The notes beneath the pieces were generated by a model, which saw only the letters and a program-made list of their open reading frames with translations, ran no database searches and was not told the DNA's origin. This document shows, in pieces, positions 6,121 through 14,507 of a stretch of 27,728 nucleotides of DNA. Location of the stretch: the IMG/VR virus record IMGVR_UViG_3300047562_001284, positions 1-27,728 of that record; one strand, 5' to 3'. Position 1 is the stretch's first letter. Each line of letters starts with the position of its first letter. Made by a program: the position numbers and the translations under genes. Source of the stretch: a virus.

Positions 6121-7130
6121 TGTAATCCGTTATAAATGTCTAAAAGTGTTTTTTTGCTGTAGTTGTCACTCTCGATACTCATTATTTCGTTACTAACAAT
6201 CTGATCTACGCTTTCAAATTGTGCAATATCGAGTTCGGTGTTGATTTCTTCTAGTTGTTTTTGAGGAATAAGTGTAATTTCTCTACAAGCATATTGATCA
6301 ATGAATGTTTCTTTAATAAAACTTGCTTCTTCATAACTAATAGGCAAATCTAAAGTAACTCTCAAATACATATTAGGTTTGATAAGTGTATCTTTTTCGT
6401 CAATCAGTTGACTTAACTTAACTGTGCGGTACTTAGGACACTGTGACCAGTTAATATACTCTGGTTCTTTATCGTTTTCACGGTCCAGTATCATCATACC
6501 ACGGTCATCATCCCAAGCATCTGCATAGTTGTGCGGGAAAGTGTTACCGATATAATGAATCTTGCCCTGCTTCTGACGTTTATGGAAGTGACCTGAGAAC
6601 ACATACTCTTGATTCTTAAAATGTTCGCTCTTAAGTTCACCGTGATCTGGCATTTGTACCATTGCATTCATGTAAAACGATGGAAGTTCGAAGTGTCCAA
6701 ACAAATATTTTGCTTGTAACTTCTCTATACGCTTCCATTCTTCGCCTACCAGCCACGGAACTAGTGCTACATCGTCTACAACTGTTATATTTTCAATAAT
6801 TGTTACACCAGGAATGTGTTTAGCAAACTCTGTGCTTTTAATATCACGCTTATCTTTGTAATATAAGTCGTGATTGCCTGCAAACATAAAAAATTGTTCA
6901 AATGCAGCACCTAGTTTTTCTAAACTGCGAATTCCTGCGTCCATTGTTGTTAAATTAAGACTGTTTCTGTTGTGATTCCAGTCACCGCAAAAAATTGCTG
7001 TCTCACATCCGTGTTTTTTGGCTGTTTCAATAAACCAATCTACAAAATCTTCACAATCTTGGTTGTGAACACGACTATTTCCTTTCATACCAAAGTGTAT
7101 GTCAGTGAATACTGCTGCTTTTTTAAACAA
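6117..7130 (-). CDS. 47: gp47 recombination endonuclease subunit (Mre11/SbcD-like), TTG start
   Basis: A 337-residue metallophosphatase-fold nuclease, the partner of gp46 (T4 gp47 is 339 residues). Metal-binding motifs are intact: DIHFG (Asp10, His12), GDWNHNR (Asp50), GNHD (residues 85-88), GHFE and GHFHKR further on. The C-terminal half is the helical/capping part that contacts gp46. The start is TTG at 7130: an ideal GGAG (7143-7140) lies nine bases before it, whereas the ATG at 7145 is followed in frame by a stop two codons later. The gene follows gp55 after 40 bases and overlaps gp46 by four bases. Confidence 0.94.
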   Translation of the reverse strand: MFKKAAVFTDIHFGMKGNSRVHNQDCEDFVDWFIETAKKHGCETAIFCGDWNHNRNSLNLTTMDAGIRSLEKLGAAFEQFFMFAGNHDLYYKDKRDIKSTEFAKHIPGVTIIENITVVDDVALVPWLVGEEWKRIEKLQAKYLFGHFELPSFYMNAMVQMPDHGELKSEHFKNQEYVFSGHFHKRQKQGKIHYIGNTFPHNYADAWDDDRGMMILDRENDKEPEYINWSQCPKYRTVKLSQLIDEKDTLIKPNMYLRVTLDLPISYEEASFIKETFIDQYACREITLIPQKQLEEINTELDIAQFESVDQIVSNEIMSIESDNYSKKTLLDIYNGLQ

Positions 7131-7146
7131 ATTAATTTACTCCATG

Positions 7147-7177
7147 CTCGTAACTATACTATTAGTTAAATTACGAG
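7147..7177 (-). other. Hairpin between gp55 and gp47
   Basis: CTCGTAA (7147-7153) and TTACGAG (7171-7177) form a perfect inverted repeat; inner AACTA/TAGTT can extend it with a bulge. The gp55 stop codon is within it and the gp47 ribosome site (GGAG, 7143-7140) lies immediately after it. There is no T run, so it is not a standard terminator. It could modulate gp47 translation or processing of the operon RNA. Confidence 0.45.
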
Positions 7178-8019
7178 TTGTCAACTGAAATCTTTTCTGC
7201 TTCTGTGTAATATCTGTCACGTGCTGCTTCAAACTGTCCTTCCATTTGTCTTGTAAGACTTGGATTTAAGTTATTCATTTCTAAAATATCGTCTCTAATA
7301 CTTTGATTGCGTTTTTCTACGTTAATAACACGAACAAAACTGTTTGTAACTGCTGCTGTGTAGTAAGCAAACGGATTTTGCGATTTACTTTCATCAAATT
7401 GCAATCCAATTTGCGAAAGTTGTAGTATTGCCTGCCCTTTCATTTCGTCGTTGTAAGTATATCCACGTACATTACCACGAGTAGCATAACGGTCAACAAG
7501 TTTTAGCCACATTAATGCTAATTTGTTTGTTGCTTTTCCGTGATCTTTTGAAAAATGTCCGTTTTCCATTCCTCCAGTCCAGTGACTTTTGCCCACACAT
7601 ATTAATTCGTCGTTCTCATTAAATTTAAAATGTTGATATGGCGGAAAATTTAATTTAATTTTATGATCTGCTACACTTTTAGGGTTCTTTTTACGACCGG
7701 GCTCTTCGGGAATATGATCAAATGTCATAACACGAAAAATTAAATCATTTTTTTCTATAGTTTTATAATCAATTTCGCATTCTGATAACTTAACACGTCT
7801 TCCGTTTGCTTTGTGATCTTCGTAAAGTTCTTGTGTTAACTTTTTAGCACGATTTCGTTTTGCTTCGGCAATTGTTCTAACGTTAATTTTACTAACACTT
7901 GTTAAAATAATATCGTATGTTGCATACTCTGGTTCTACAAAACTGCAAAATGTGTTTTTTGACTTGTGTATTTCTGCAAGCATGTCTTTGTTGTTTAAAT
8001 AGTTGACTCTTTTGGCCAT
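7171..8019 (-). CDS. 55: gp55-like late-transcription sigma factor
   Basis: A 282-residue protein whose C-terminal part (residues about 187-244) carries the T4 gp55 signature: YTYNDEMKGQAILQLSQ, FDESKSQNPFAYYTAAVTN and EKRNQSIRDD. gp55 binds host RNA polymerase and, with the sliding clamp, directs it to TATAAATA late promoters. The N-terminal NNKDMLAEIHKSK also fits the family. T4 gp55 is 185 residues; here about 100 residues lie between the two conserved parts, including SHWTGGMENGHFSKDHG. I chose the ATG at 8019 because AGGAG lies seven bases before it; an upstream in-frame ATG at 8070 would run through the promoter. First gene of a five-gene minus operon. Confidence 0.9.
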   Translation of the reverse strand: MAKRVNYLNNKDMLAEIHKSKNTFCSFVEPEYATYDIILTSVSKINVRTIAEAKRNRAKKLTQELYEDHKANGRRVKLSECEIDYKTIEKNDLIFRVMTFDHIPEEPGRKKNPKSVADHKIKLNFPPYQHFKFNENDELICVGKSHWTGGMENGHFSKDHGKATNKLALMWLKLVDRYATRGNVRGYTYNDEMKGQAILQLSQIGLQFDESKSQNPFAYYTAAVTNSFVRVINVEKRNQSIRDDILEMNNLNPSLTRQMEGQFEAARDRYYTEAEKISVDNS

Positions 8020-8041
8020 AATTTCTCCTAGATTTGTAATT

Positions 8042-8070
8042 ATAATAATATACGCAGTTAATTTTGTCAA
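8042..8070 (-). promoter_or_regulatory. Sigma70-type promoter for the gp55-gp47-gp46 operon
   Basis: On the minus strand TTGACA (8070-8065, exact -35 consensus), a 17-base spacer and TATTAT (8047-8042) form a near-consensus host promoter. The start site would be about 8035, giving a short leader with the gp55 ribosome site. A second -10-like TATAAT (8044-8039) overlaps. This fits early or middle expression before late sigma is made. Confidence 0.75.
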
Positions 8071-8077
8071 CTAAATA
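8070..8077 (+). promoter_or_regulatory. Weak late-promoter-like box before gp48
   Basis: ACTAAATA matches six of eight bases of the late box. The predicted start would lie at the GGAG of gp48 (8083-8086), leaving almost no leader, so either the real promoter is different or the transcript is nearly leaderless. No better plus-strand late motif is seen in 8020-8095. Confidence 0.25.
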
Positions 8078-8095
8078 CTATTGGAGTATTCGTAC

Positions 8096-8971
8096 ATGGC
8101 AAACTTTTTAAATGGACTAAACAATTTTGTTAATACCATCAATTCAACTGCACAGCAAGTTGGGTCGGTTCTTAATACTGTAAACAATGTCAGAAATGCG
8201 TTTAGGCAAGTTACAAATCCGGCATCATTTATGTCTAATGTTAGATTAGGCAATCTTCCTGCCGGCGCTACATATCAACCTACACAATATACAACAGCAG
8301 GTTGGACCGGATTTGGTGAAGACACAGGCGGGTCAGATTGGCGTGTTAGATTAGAAGTACCTCCTATACCATATTTTCAAGATAGTGCTGTATTGCAACC
8401 TTTAGCAACAAGTAATAATTCAATGGTGTTTCCAACAACCCCACAAATCATGATTACACACTCTGCAAATTACAGTTCAATAGCACCTACACATAGTAAT
8501 TATGCCTTTCCGGTATATCAAAGCAGTCAAGTAGAAGATATCACAATAACAGGCGAATGGCCTGTTGAAAACGAAATTGACGGACTGTATTGGATTGCTA
8601 GTGTACACTTTTTAAGAAGTTTAACAAAAATGAGTTATGGCAAATCGTCTAATCAAGGCGCTCCGCCTCCTCTAACCAAGTTGAGAGGATACGGCGATTT
8701 TGTTTTTAATGGTACTCCTTGTATTTTAAAACTTTTTACAACTGATCTACCTGATAGTGTAGATTATATTCGTGTTCCTGTTGGAAGTAATTTTAGTTCG
8801 CAAAGTGAAATACCTGAAATAGCAATTACTTCAGGACAATATGCTATGGTTCCTACTTTAAGTAGATTAAGTATTACAGTACAACCTGTATACAGTAGAG
8901 ATAAAATTAGAAACTTTAGTTTAGACGACTATGTAAGAGGACAAAACTTCGGCAACGGAGGATTTATTTAA
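8096..8971 (+). CDS. 48: gp48-like baseplate tail-tube cap protein
   Basis: A 291-residue protein with the gp48 pattern: RLEVPPIPYF, VFPTTPQIMITHSANYSS, PTHSNYAFPVYQSSQ, then ITITGEWPVEN, a hydrophobic YWIASVHFLRSLTKMSYG, GAPPPLTKLRGYGDF and a terminal VPTLSRLSITVQPVYS. In T4, gp48 caps the baseplate and starts the tail tube (T4 length 364; this is shorter). The N-terminal 45 residues are helical and low in complexity. I chose the ATG at 8096, with GGAG at 8083-8086 nine bases upstream, over an in-frame TTG at 8081 that would overlap that site. Its stop overlaps the next start by one base (TAATG). Confidence 0.88.
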   Translation: MANFLNGLNNFVNTINSTAQQVGSVLNTVNNVRNAFRQVTNPASFMSNVRLGNLPAGATYQPTQYTTAGWTGFGEDTGGSDWRVRLEVPPIPYFQDSAVLQPLATSNNSMVFPTTPQIMITHSANYSSIAPTHSNYAFPVYQSSQVEDITITGEWPVENEIDGLYWIASVHFLRSLTKMSYGKSSNQGAPPPLTKLRGYGDFVFNGTPCILKLFTTDLPDSVDYIRVPVGSNFSSQSEIPEIAITSGQYAMVPTLSRLSITVQPVYSRDKIRNFSLDDYVRGQNFGNGGFI

Positions 8972-9276
8972 TGTCAGACTTTTATGCAAAAACAAGTCCG
9001 TATTATAAGACAGATATTTCGGCTGGAAACTATTTAGATGTATATTCTAAACGAGTTATACCATCAGAACCAGATGACATACTATATGAAATACAGCCTC
9101 AGTATACTTATAGACCTGATTTGTTAGCATACGACTTGTACGGAAGTGCTAAATTATGGTGGGTATTTGCAGTTAGGAACATGGATACTATAAAAGATCC
9201 TGTTTTTGACTTTGTGCCAGGAAACAAAATATTTTTACCTAAAAAGACTTTGTTAAATTCTATTATAGGAATATAA
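8971..9276 (+). CDS. 53: gp53-like baseplate wedge protein (short)
   Basis: A 101-residue protein with YDLYGSAKLWWVFAVRNMD and DFVPGNKIFLPKK, the LysM-like pattern of the gp53 baseplate wedge family. T4 gp53 is about 196 residues, so this is a short form lacking the distal part, as I recall for marine relatives. gp53 helps link wedges around the hub. Start ATG 8971 has GGAGG at 8957-8961. It lies between gp48 and the large structural gene with one-base gaps, consistent with one operon. Confidence 0.82.
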   Translation: MSDFYAKTSPYYKTDISAGNYLDVYSKRVIPSEPDDILYEIQPQYTYRPDLLAYDLYGSAKLWWVFAVRNMDTIKDPVFDFVPGNKIFLPKKTLLNSIIGI

Positions 9277-9277
9277 T

Positions 9278-11890
9278 ATGGCTATTCAAAAAAACGAGTT
9301 ATCAGGATTTGCTACTTACAACTATAAGTGGACGTTTGGTGCTCTTGGAGCAGGACAAATTAACGATCCGTCGTCGTATAGAGATAACGGCGGCGGCCTT
9401 CCTATTGCTCGTTCTGGAGGATTACCAGACAAACCTGTAACTACTTACATTGAGGATACACTTGGTATTAATGTAGAATTTTTTATCGACGATGTAGAAG
9501 TTGAATATCTTACAACAATGACACCAGGTACAGGTCCAACTTCCGCTACTCAAATAAGATTTAATATAATTGAACCGTACAGCATGGGATTGTTCTTACA
9601 AAGTTTAGTTATAGGATCTCAGCAAGGCGGATTTAGTTCACATCTTAGTGCTCCGTATGTATTAATGTGTGAGTTTATTGGATACACAGACAATATGACT
9701 CCAACAGTTGTAAGCAAACGAGTATTAGCAATAAACCTAACAAACCTCCAGTTTAAAGTAAACGAAGGCGGCTGTGTATACGAAGTTGAAGCAATTCCTT
9801 ACAATCACCAAGGGTTATTAGATACTGTACAATTACCTCAAACAGATGTTGAATTACAAGGTGATACAGTTGAACAACTGTTAGGATCTGGCGAACAAAG
9901 TTTAGCATCAGTGTTAAACAGAAATCAGCAAGAGTTAATAACAACTGCTCAAAGACTTACACCTGATGTTTATAAAATTAGTTTTCCTAGAGATATCTCA
10001 AACAGTACTGGAATTTCTCAAGGTGCATCATTGGTTCCTTCGAGGATTCAAACGTTTCAACCGCTTTTAGGATTTGGAATGGGACAAGTTGATCCTGCAT
10101 TAGCAAGGGCTGCTGGTATAAATCCAACTGCCCAAACTGATAGTAGTTACAGAGCAACTATACAAACTAATCCTAATGCAAATTATATCGGAAATAGTCC
10201 TATTATTCAAGATTTCAATGCATATGGTACTAATCCGTTTGCAGAAGAAAACCAAGTATGGGATCCTACTAATAGAGTGTTTACTAGAACAAACTTAACA
10301 ATCGATCCTGCACGCCGTGTTTTCTCTTTCTCTCAAGGTACAAAAATACAAAAAATTATTGAGGATGTGATTTTAACCAGTGAATGGGCAACTCATTTAC
10401 AAAATCTTGAAGCAGACGAAAACAACATGGTTGATTGGTTTCGAATTGATACAAGAACAACTGTTATTGATCCAGGCGAGGCAGCATTTATTGGCAGACC
10501 TGCTATGGAATTTGAATATGTTGTTGTGCCATACAAAGTACACAAAAGTCATTTTGAACCAGTAAATCAAGATCAAGATTATACACCAAATATTCAAAGT
10601 TGTATTAAAGCATACAACTACTCGTATACTGGTTTAAACGAAGATATTCTTAGTTTTGAATTAGAATTTAACAATAGTTTTTTTAGACCTTTTGCAAATC
10701 TTACATCAGGAACACAAGATGCTCATATTAGTTCTACAATTTTAAATTTGCAACAACAAGCAGGCGTAAGAACTGCACCAGCAGGCGGCCGAGGCGATGG
10801 GTATGCTGAACTAATTCGTCGTAGAGCCGATGCAAGTGCTTTAAATGCGCCTACACAACTTGCACCAATGACGTACGAACTAGGAACCAACGGTGGCGCA
10901 AGTATTAACACAAATAAAAAAGCATTAGCACAAACATTTAGTAATATTGTTTTAAACAGTGACACTGAAAATGTTGTTGTTAATTTAAAAATTTGGGGCG
11001 ATCCGTATTACATGGCAGACAACGATGCTGGTAACTATAGATCGGCGCCAGGGTCAATAAATCAAAATGCCGACGGAACAGTCGACTGGCAAAGATCTGA
11101 AGTTGATATACTTCTAAACTTTAGAAGCGGTATCGATTATGGTGCAAATGGGTTACTTGCAATTGATCCTGCAAGTATGTTTAGTGGAATATATAAAGTT
11201 AATGTTGTTAGGTCTACTTTTAGCAAAGGAATGTTTACACAAGAACTTGAATTGCTAAGAAGACCTAACCAGACTGAAAATAGCATAGAAATAACACAAT
11301 CGTTTGTTGACGCATTTACCAATGGTAATGTTAATGCTGTAAATCAAGTTATAAGTCAAAATTCAACAGGAGGTAGTTTAGTAACTCCTTATATACTTTC
11401 GCTGCCGCCTGAATTACAATCTTTTACTATTTTAGGACAACTAGGACAAATACAGAATATTTTCCAACTACCTCAAAATGCTATTACTGATGCAATACAA
11501 AATGCAAATGCTCTTATAAGCATAGGTAGTTTAACAGCATCTAACCTAGTTTCGACCCTCGGAGCATTGGGCATTGGCGGCGGCGCTATTGCACAAATAG
11601 GACAAATTGCAGGTCAAATTGGACAGTTACAGACTGGGTTAAATACAGCATTACAAAATGTTGGATCGATAATTACACCGCAGTTACAAGGTGCAGTAGG
11701 ACAATTTGCTCAAGCAGCAAGTTTACCAGGAGTACCGACTACTCAGTTAGCAGGATTGCAAACAGTAGGAACACAATTTGCTGGTTTAGCAAGTAATACA
11801 CAAAATGCAATAAGACAAGCAGAGTCGCAAATATCAAATGCATTCCCTAACGCAAGATTACCATCGATACCAAGAATTAGAATAGGATAA
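9278..11890 (+). CDS. Large baseplate/hub-region structural protein
   Basis: An 870-residue protein I recognise only as a virion protein of marine T4-like phages. N-terminal residues 1-180 contain conserved-looking EVEYLTTMTPGTGPTSATQI and FNIIEPYSMGLFLQSL. A central segment has AYNYSYTGLNEDILSFELEF followed by FNNSFFRP, a pattern I have seen in large phage tail proteins. The last ~170 residues (about 700-870) are rich in Ala, Gln, Gly, Ile and Leu (GGAIAQIGQIAGQIGQLQTG) and likely helical. No signal peptide. It sits between gp53 and the gp5-like gene, where hub components lie; a role equivalent to gp27 in holding gp5 is an inference from position only. AGGA at 9267-9270, seven bases before the ATG. 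Confidence 0.7.
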   Translation: MAIQKNELSGFATYNYKWTFGALGAGQINDPSSYRDNGGGLPIARSGGLPDKPVTTYIEDTLGINVEFFIDDVEVEYLTTMTPGTGPTSATQIRFNIIEPYSMGLFLQSLVIGSQQGGFSSHLSAPYVLMCEFIGYTDNMTPTVVSKRVLAINLTNLQFKVNEGGCVYEVEAIPYNHQGLLDTVQLPQTDVELQGDTVEQLLGSGEQSLASVLNRNQQELITTAQRLTPDVYKISFPRDISNSTGISQGASLVPSRIQTFQPLLGFGMGQVDPALARAAGINPTAQTDSSYRATIQTNPNANYIGNSPIIQDFNAYGTNPFAEENQVWDPTNRVFTRTNLTIDPARRVFSFSQGTKIQKIIEDVILTSEWATHLQNLEADENNMVDWFRIDTRTTVIDPGEAAFIGRPAMEFEYVVVPYKVHKSHFEPVNQDQDYTPNIQSCIKAYNYSYTGLNEDILSFELEFNNSFFRPFANLTSGTQDAHISSTILNLQQQAGVRTAPAGGRGDGYAELIRRRADASALNAPTQLAPMTYELGTNGGASINTNKKALAQTFSNIVLNSDTENVVVNLKIWGDPYYMADNDAGNYRSAPGSINQNADGTVDWQRSEVDILLNFRSGIDYGANGLLAIDPASMFSGIYKVNVVRSTFSKGMFTQELELLRRPNQTENSIEITQSFVDAFTNGNVNAVNQVISQNSTGGSLVTPYILSLPPELQSFTILGQLGQIQNIFQLPQNAITDAIQNANALISIGSLTASNLVSTLGALGIGGGAIAQIGQIAGQIGQLQTGLNTALQNVGSIITPQLQGAVGQFAQAASLPGVPTTQLAGLQTVGTQFAGLASNTQNAIRQAESQISNAFPNARLPSIPRIRIG

Positions 11891-11894
11891 TAAT

Positions 11895-14498
11895 ATGCCA
11901 CCGGGTACACGACCTATACGAAATCAAGTCAGAAGAACCTCAAACGAAGTTGAAAATCACACAGGCCCAGGTCCGTATGTTGCCAAAGTTGTAAGCCATA
12001 TGGACCAGGAATATAAAGGAAGTTTGCTTGTACAGTTATTACCTGCACAATTAACAGGGAATAACGAAAGTATAAGAGGAGAAACCATAACAGTTAGGTA
12101 TGCAAGTCCGTTTTACGGTATTACACCAGAACTTGGTCTAGCAGATCAAGATTCTTATGCATATACACAAAAAAGTTATGGCTTTTGGGCAGTTCCGCCT
12201 GATGTAGGATCAAAAGTTTTAGTTATGTTTGTCGAAGGCAGACGAGACATGGGTTATTGGTTTGCATGTGTACCCGAAGATAAAATGAATTTTATGATCC
12301 CAGACGGTAGACCTGCAACAACATTAACAACTCCTGCAACTCCGCAAAACTTACAAGGCAGAAAGTTACCAGTTGGTGAATACAACAAAGCCATTACACC
12401 GGGAAACAACAACGATCCTACTACTTTTGTTAAACCATACAACAAAGACTTCACAGAAATATTAGAAGTCCAAGGTTTGTTAATGGACGAAGCAAGAGGC
12501 ACAACATCAACTAGTGCTAGACGTGAAGTTCCGAGTATGGTTTTTGGTATGAGTACACCCGGTCCGTTAGATAAACGAGGTAATGCACCAACACATATGC
12601 GTGGAACAGAAGGAAACGAAGCAGAAGTCCCTTCAAATCGTTTAGGTGGTAGCAGTTTTGTAATGGACGACGGCGACGAAAAGTTTATACGTGTAACCCA
12701 TGCATCAGACGGTCCTCCTCTTTATGTTAATAAAGAAGCCGGCGAAGCAGGAGGTGATGAAACAATTCCACAAAATGAATTATTACGTTTTAGAACTCGC
12801 ACCGGTCATCAAATTTTATTACACAACAGCGAAGATTTAATTTATATTGCTAATAGCCGAGGCACGGCTTGGATAGAATTAAGCAGCGATGGTAAAATTG
12901 ATATTCATGCACAAGACAGCGTTAGTATTATGAGCGACCAAGACATTAACTTTACTGCTGAAAGAGATTTTAATATTGATGCTGGAAGAAATATCAATAT
13001 GAAAGCCAGTGCTAGATACAGTGATGGACAACCTACACTTAATGGAAAAGAAAGTGGTAGAATTCATTTAGAATCTAGATATGATACAAAAGTAAAAGTA
13101 GATAGAGATTTGCAAGTTGATGTAAAAAATGATTCAGACTGGAATACATTAAAAGATTTTAAACTTACAACTAATGCAAACACACATATTTTATCAAATC
13201 AAAACATTTATGTTACTGCTAATGTTTCGTTTCATCAACAAGCAGGACAGAGTATATTTAGAAATTCAGGATCTGATATATACGACTCGGTTGCTGGAAC
13301 ATTATATCAAACTATAGGCGGAAACATTGACTGTACAACAGGAGGTTCAGTTAATCAAACAGCAAATGGAAATATTTCTCTTTTAGCAGCAGGAAGTGGG
13401 TATTTAACAGGCACTAGCGGTGTACACATATTAAGCGGACAGAGTGCATATATTTCTGGTGCATCAAACATAAACTTAAAAGCATCAGGCGTTCTTGCAG
13501 GAGATGCAGGAGAAGTACACTGGAATAGTGGTATAGCAGGGTCCGCTGCCAGTGCCGACCCCGCAGCAACAACAGGTGCAGTTCCTACACCAGCGACACC
13601 AGCAACAACTGTACCTAACTTACCGACTATTACGTTACCTTATGTAATTCCAGGTGCAGAGCAGCCTTTACCTTATGAAAGTATTTTAGCAAGAGCGCCA
13701 CAACACGAACCTTGGACACACCATGAAAATTATAATCCTCAAGCATTTAAACCTGAAGAAACAGATAGAGAAATTGCTGGAGATTTACCTTCAAACGATT
13801 ATGTTGTTACAGTTGATACATTCTTAAAAGGAAGAACAGGTGTAACTAGTACATATGTTAATGGCTCAGGCGGCGGCGTTGCAAACAATGGATGTATGTC
13901 AAGCGACGGAACACCTGTTAGAGTTGCTGCTCCGGAAGGTAGAGATGGTGCAGAATTCCGTACAGGAAATGGTCCTCTTGCAACAGTTAGATCAAGGTCA
14001 GGTAGAACAGCAGAAGTTGCAGAAGTATTCCGTGAAGCATTCCAAGGATTTATTGACGATCTAGAAGCAACAGGATATGAAATTAGAGTAATGGGCGGCT
14101 ATGCTAACAGAAACGCTGTAGGACAAAGTGTTCCTAGTTATCATGCTAGTGGTGCTGCTATTGACATTAACCCAGATCAAAACGGTTTCTTTAGACCGAG
14201 ACGTAATCCTACACCGACTGATATGCCAGCAAACACTGGACAAATTGCTGCAAGACACGGTTTAGGTTGGGGAGGCAACTGGAATAGTTGTAGTGATGCT
14301 ATGCATTTTAGTGCAGCGAGACGAGAAGGCGGCGCCTGGGATATTCCAAGAAATGGTAGAATTCCATTCCCAGTAGAGCAACAAACTGTGCCTAGTACAG
14401 AAACAGATAATCCAAACTTTACAGCACCGACAACACCAGAAGGATCGGATTCGAGCAACGGTAATACTGTTACAGCACCAGTAGTTGGCCCGCAATAA
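11895..14498 (+). CDS. 5: gp5-like baseplate hub/spike with C-terminal M15 peptidase domain
   Basis: An 867-residue hub spike. Residues about 27-130 form a gp5-type OB fold (PYVAKVVSHMDQ, YGFWAVPPDVGSKVLVMFV, GYWFACVPEDKMNF). A repeat-rich middle, about 310-530, has short beta strands typical of the gp5/VgrG needle (DGKIDIHAQDSVSIMSDQDI). Residues about 535-600 are a Pro/Thr/Ala linker. The C-terminus is an M15/VanY-like metallopeptidase: SYHASGAAIDIN (His750, Asp757) and DAMHF (Asp801, His804), preceded by GWGGNW. In T4 gp5 the cell-wall enzyme is a lysozyme inserted after the OB fold; here none is seen and a peptidase sits at the end. It probably cuts peptide cross-links during entry. AGGATAATAAT precedes the ATG. 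Confidence 0.88.
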   Translation: MPPGTRPIRNQVRRTSNEVENHTGPGPYVAKVVSHMDQEYKGSLLVQLLPAQLTGNNESIRGETITVRYASPFYGITPELGLADQDSYAYTQKSYGFWAVPPDVGSKVLVMFVEGRRDMGYWFACVPEDKMNFMIPDGRPATTLTTPATPQNLQGRKLPVGEYNKAITPGNNNDPTTFVKPYNKDFTEILEVQGLLMDEARGTTSTSARREVPSMVFGMSTPGPLDKRGNAPTHMRGTEGNEAEVPSNRLGGSSFVMDDGDEKFIRVTHASDGPPLYVNKEAGEAGGDETIPQNELLRFRTRTGHQILLHNSEDLIYIANSRGTAWIELSSDGKIDIHAQDSVSIMSDQDINFTAERDFNIDAGRNINMKASARYSDGQPTLNGKESGRIHLESRYDTKVKVDRDLQVDVKNDSDWNTLKDFKLTTNANTHILSNQNIYVTANVSFHQQAGQSIFRNSGSDIYDSVAGTLYQTIGGNIDCTTGGSVNQTANGNISLLAAGSGYLTGTSGVHILSGQSAYISGASNINLKASGVLAGDAGEVHWNSGIAGSAASADPAATTGAVPTPATPATTVPNLPTITLPYVIPGAEQPLPYESILARAPQHEPWTHHENYNPQAFKPEETDREIAGDLPSNDYVVTVDTFLKGRTGVTSTYVNGSGGGVANNGCMSSDGTPVRVAAPEGRDGAEFRTGNGPLATVRSRSGRTAEVAEVFREAFQGFIDDLEATGYEIRVMGGYANRNAVGQSVPSYHASGAAIDINPDQNGFFRPRRNPTPTDMPANTGQIAARHGLGWGGNWNSCSDAMHFSAARREGGAWDIPRNGRIPFPVEQQTVPSTETDNPNFTAPTTPEGSDSSNGNTVTAPVVGPQ

Positions 14499-14507
14499 GG
14501 AATAAAA

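Noticed and set aside
7143-7145. ATG upstream of gp47 as its start
   Set aside because: It is followed by GAG then a TAA stop in the gp47 frame.
8068-8070. ATG at 8070 on the minus strand as gp55 start
   Set aside because: That start codon would lie in the -35 region of the gp55 promoter, its leader reads as an Ile-rich non-conserved run, and the ATG at 8019 has AGGAG at ideal distance.
8081-8083. TTG as gp48 start
   Set aside because: It overlaps the GGAG that serves the ATG at 8096.
9753-11322. Several minus-strand open frames opposite the 870-residue gene
   Set aside because: Short, no ribosome sites, and composition is that of antisense shadows of a real gene.
11400-11880. Short repeated sequence in the Gln/Gly/Ile-rich end of the 870-residue gene as DNA repeats
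   Set aside because: The similarity is at the amino-acid composition level and does not form regular DNA units.
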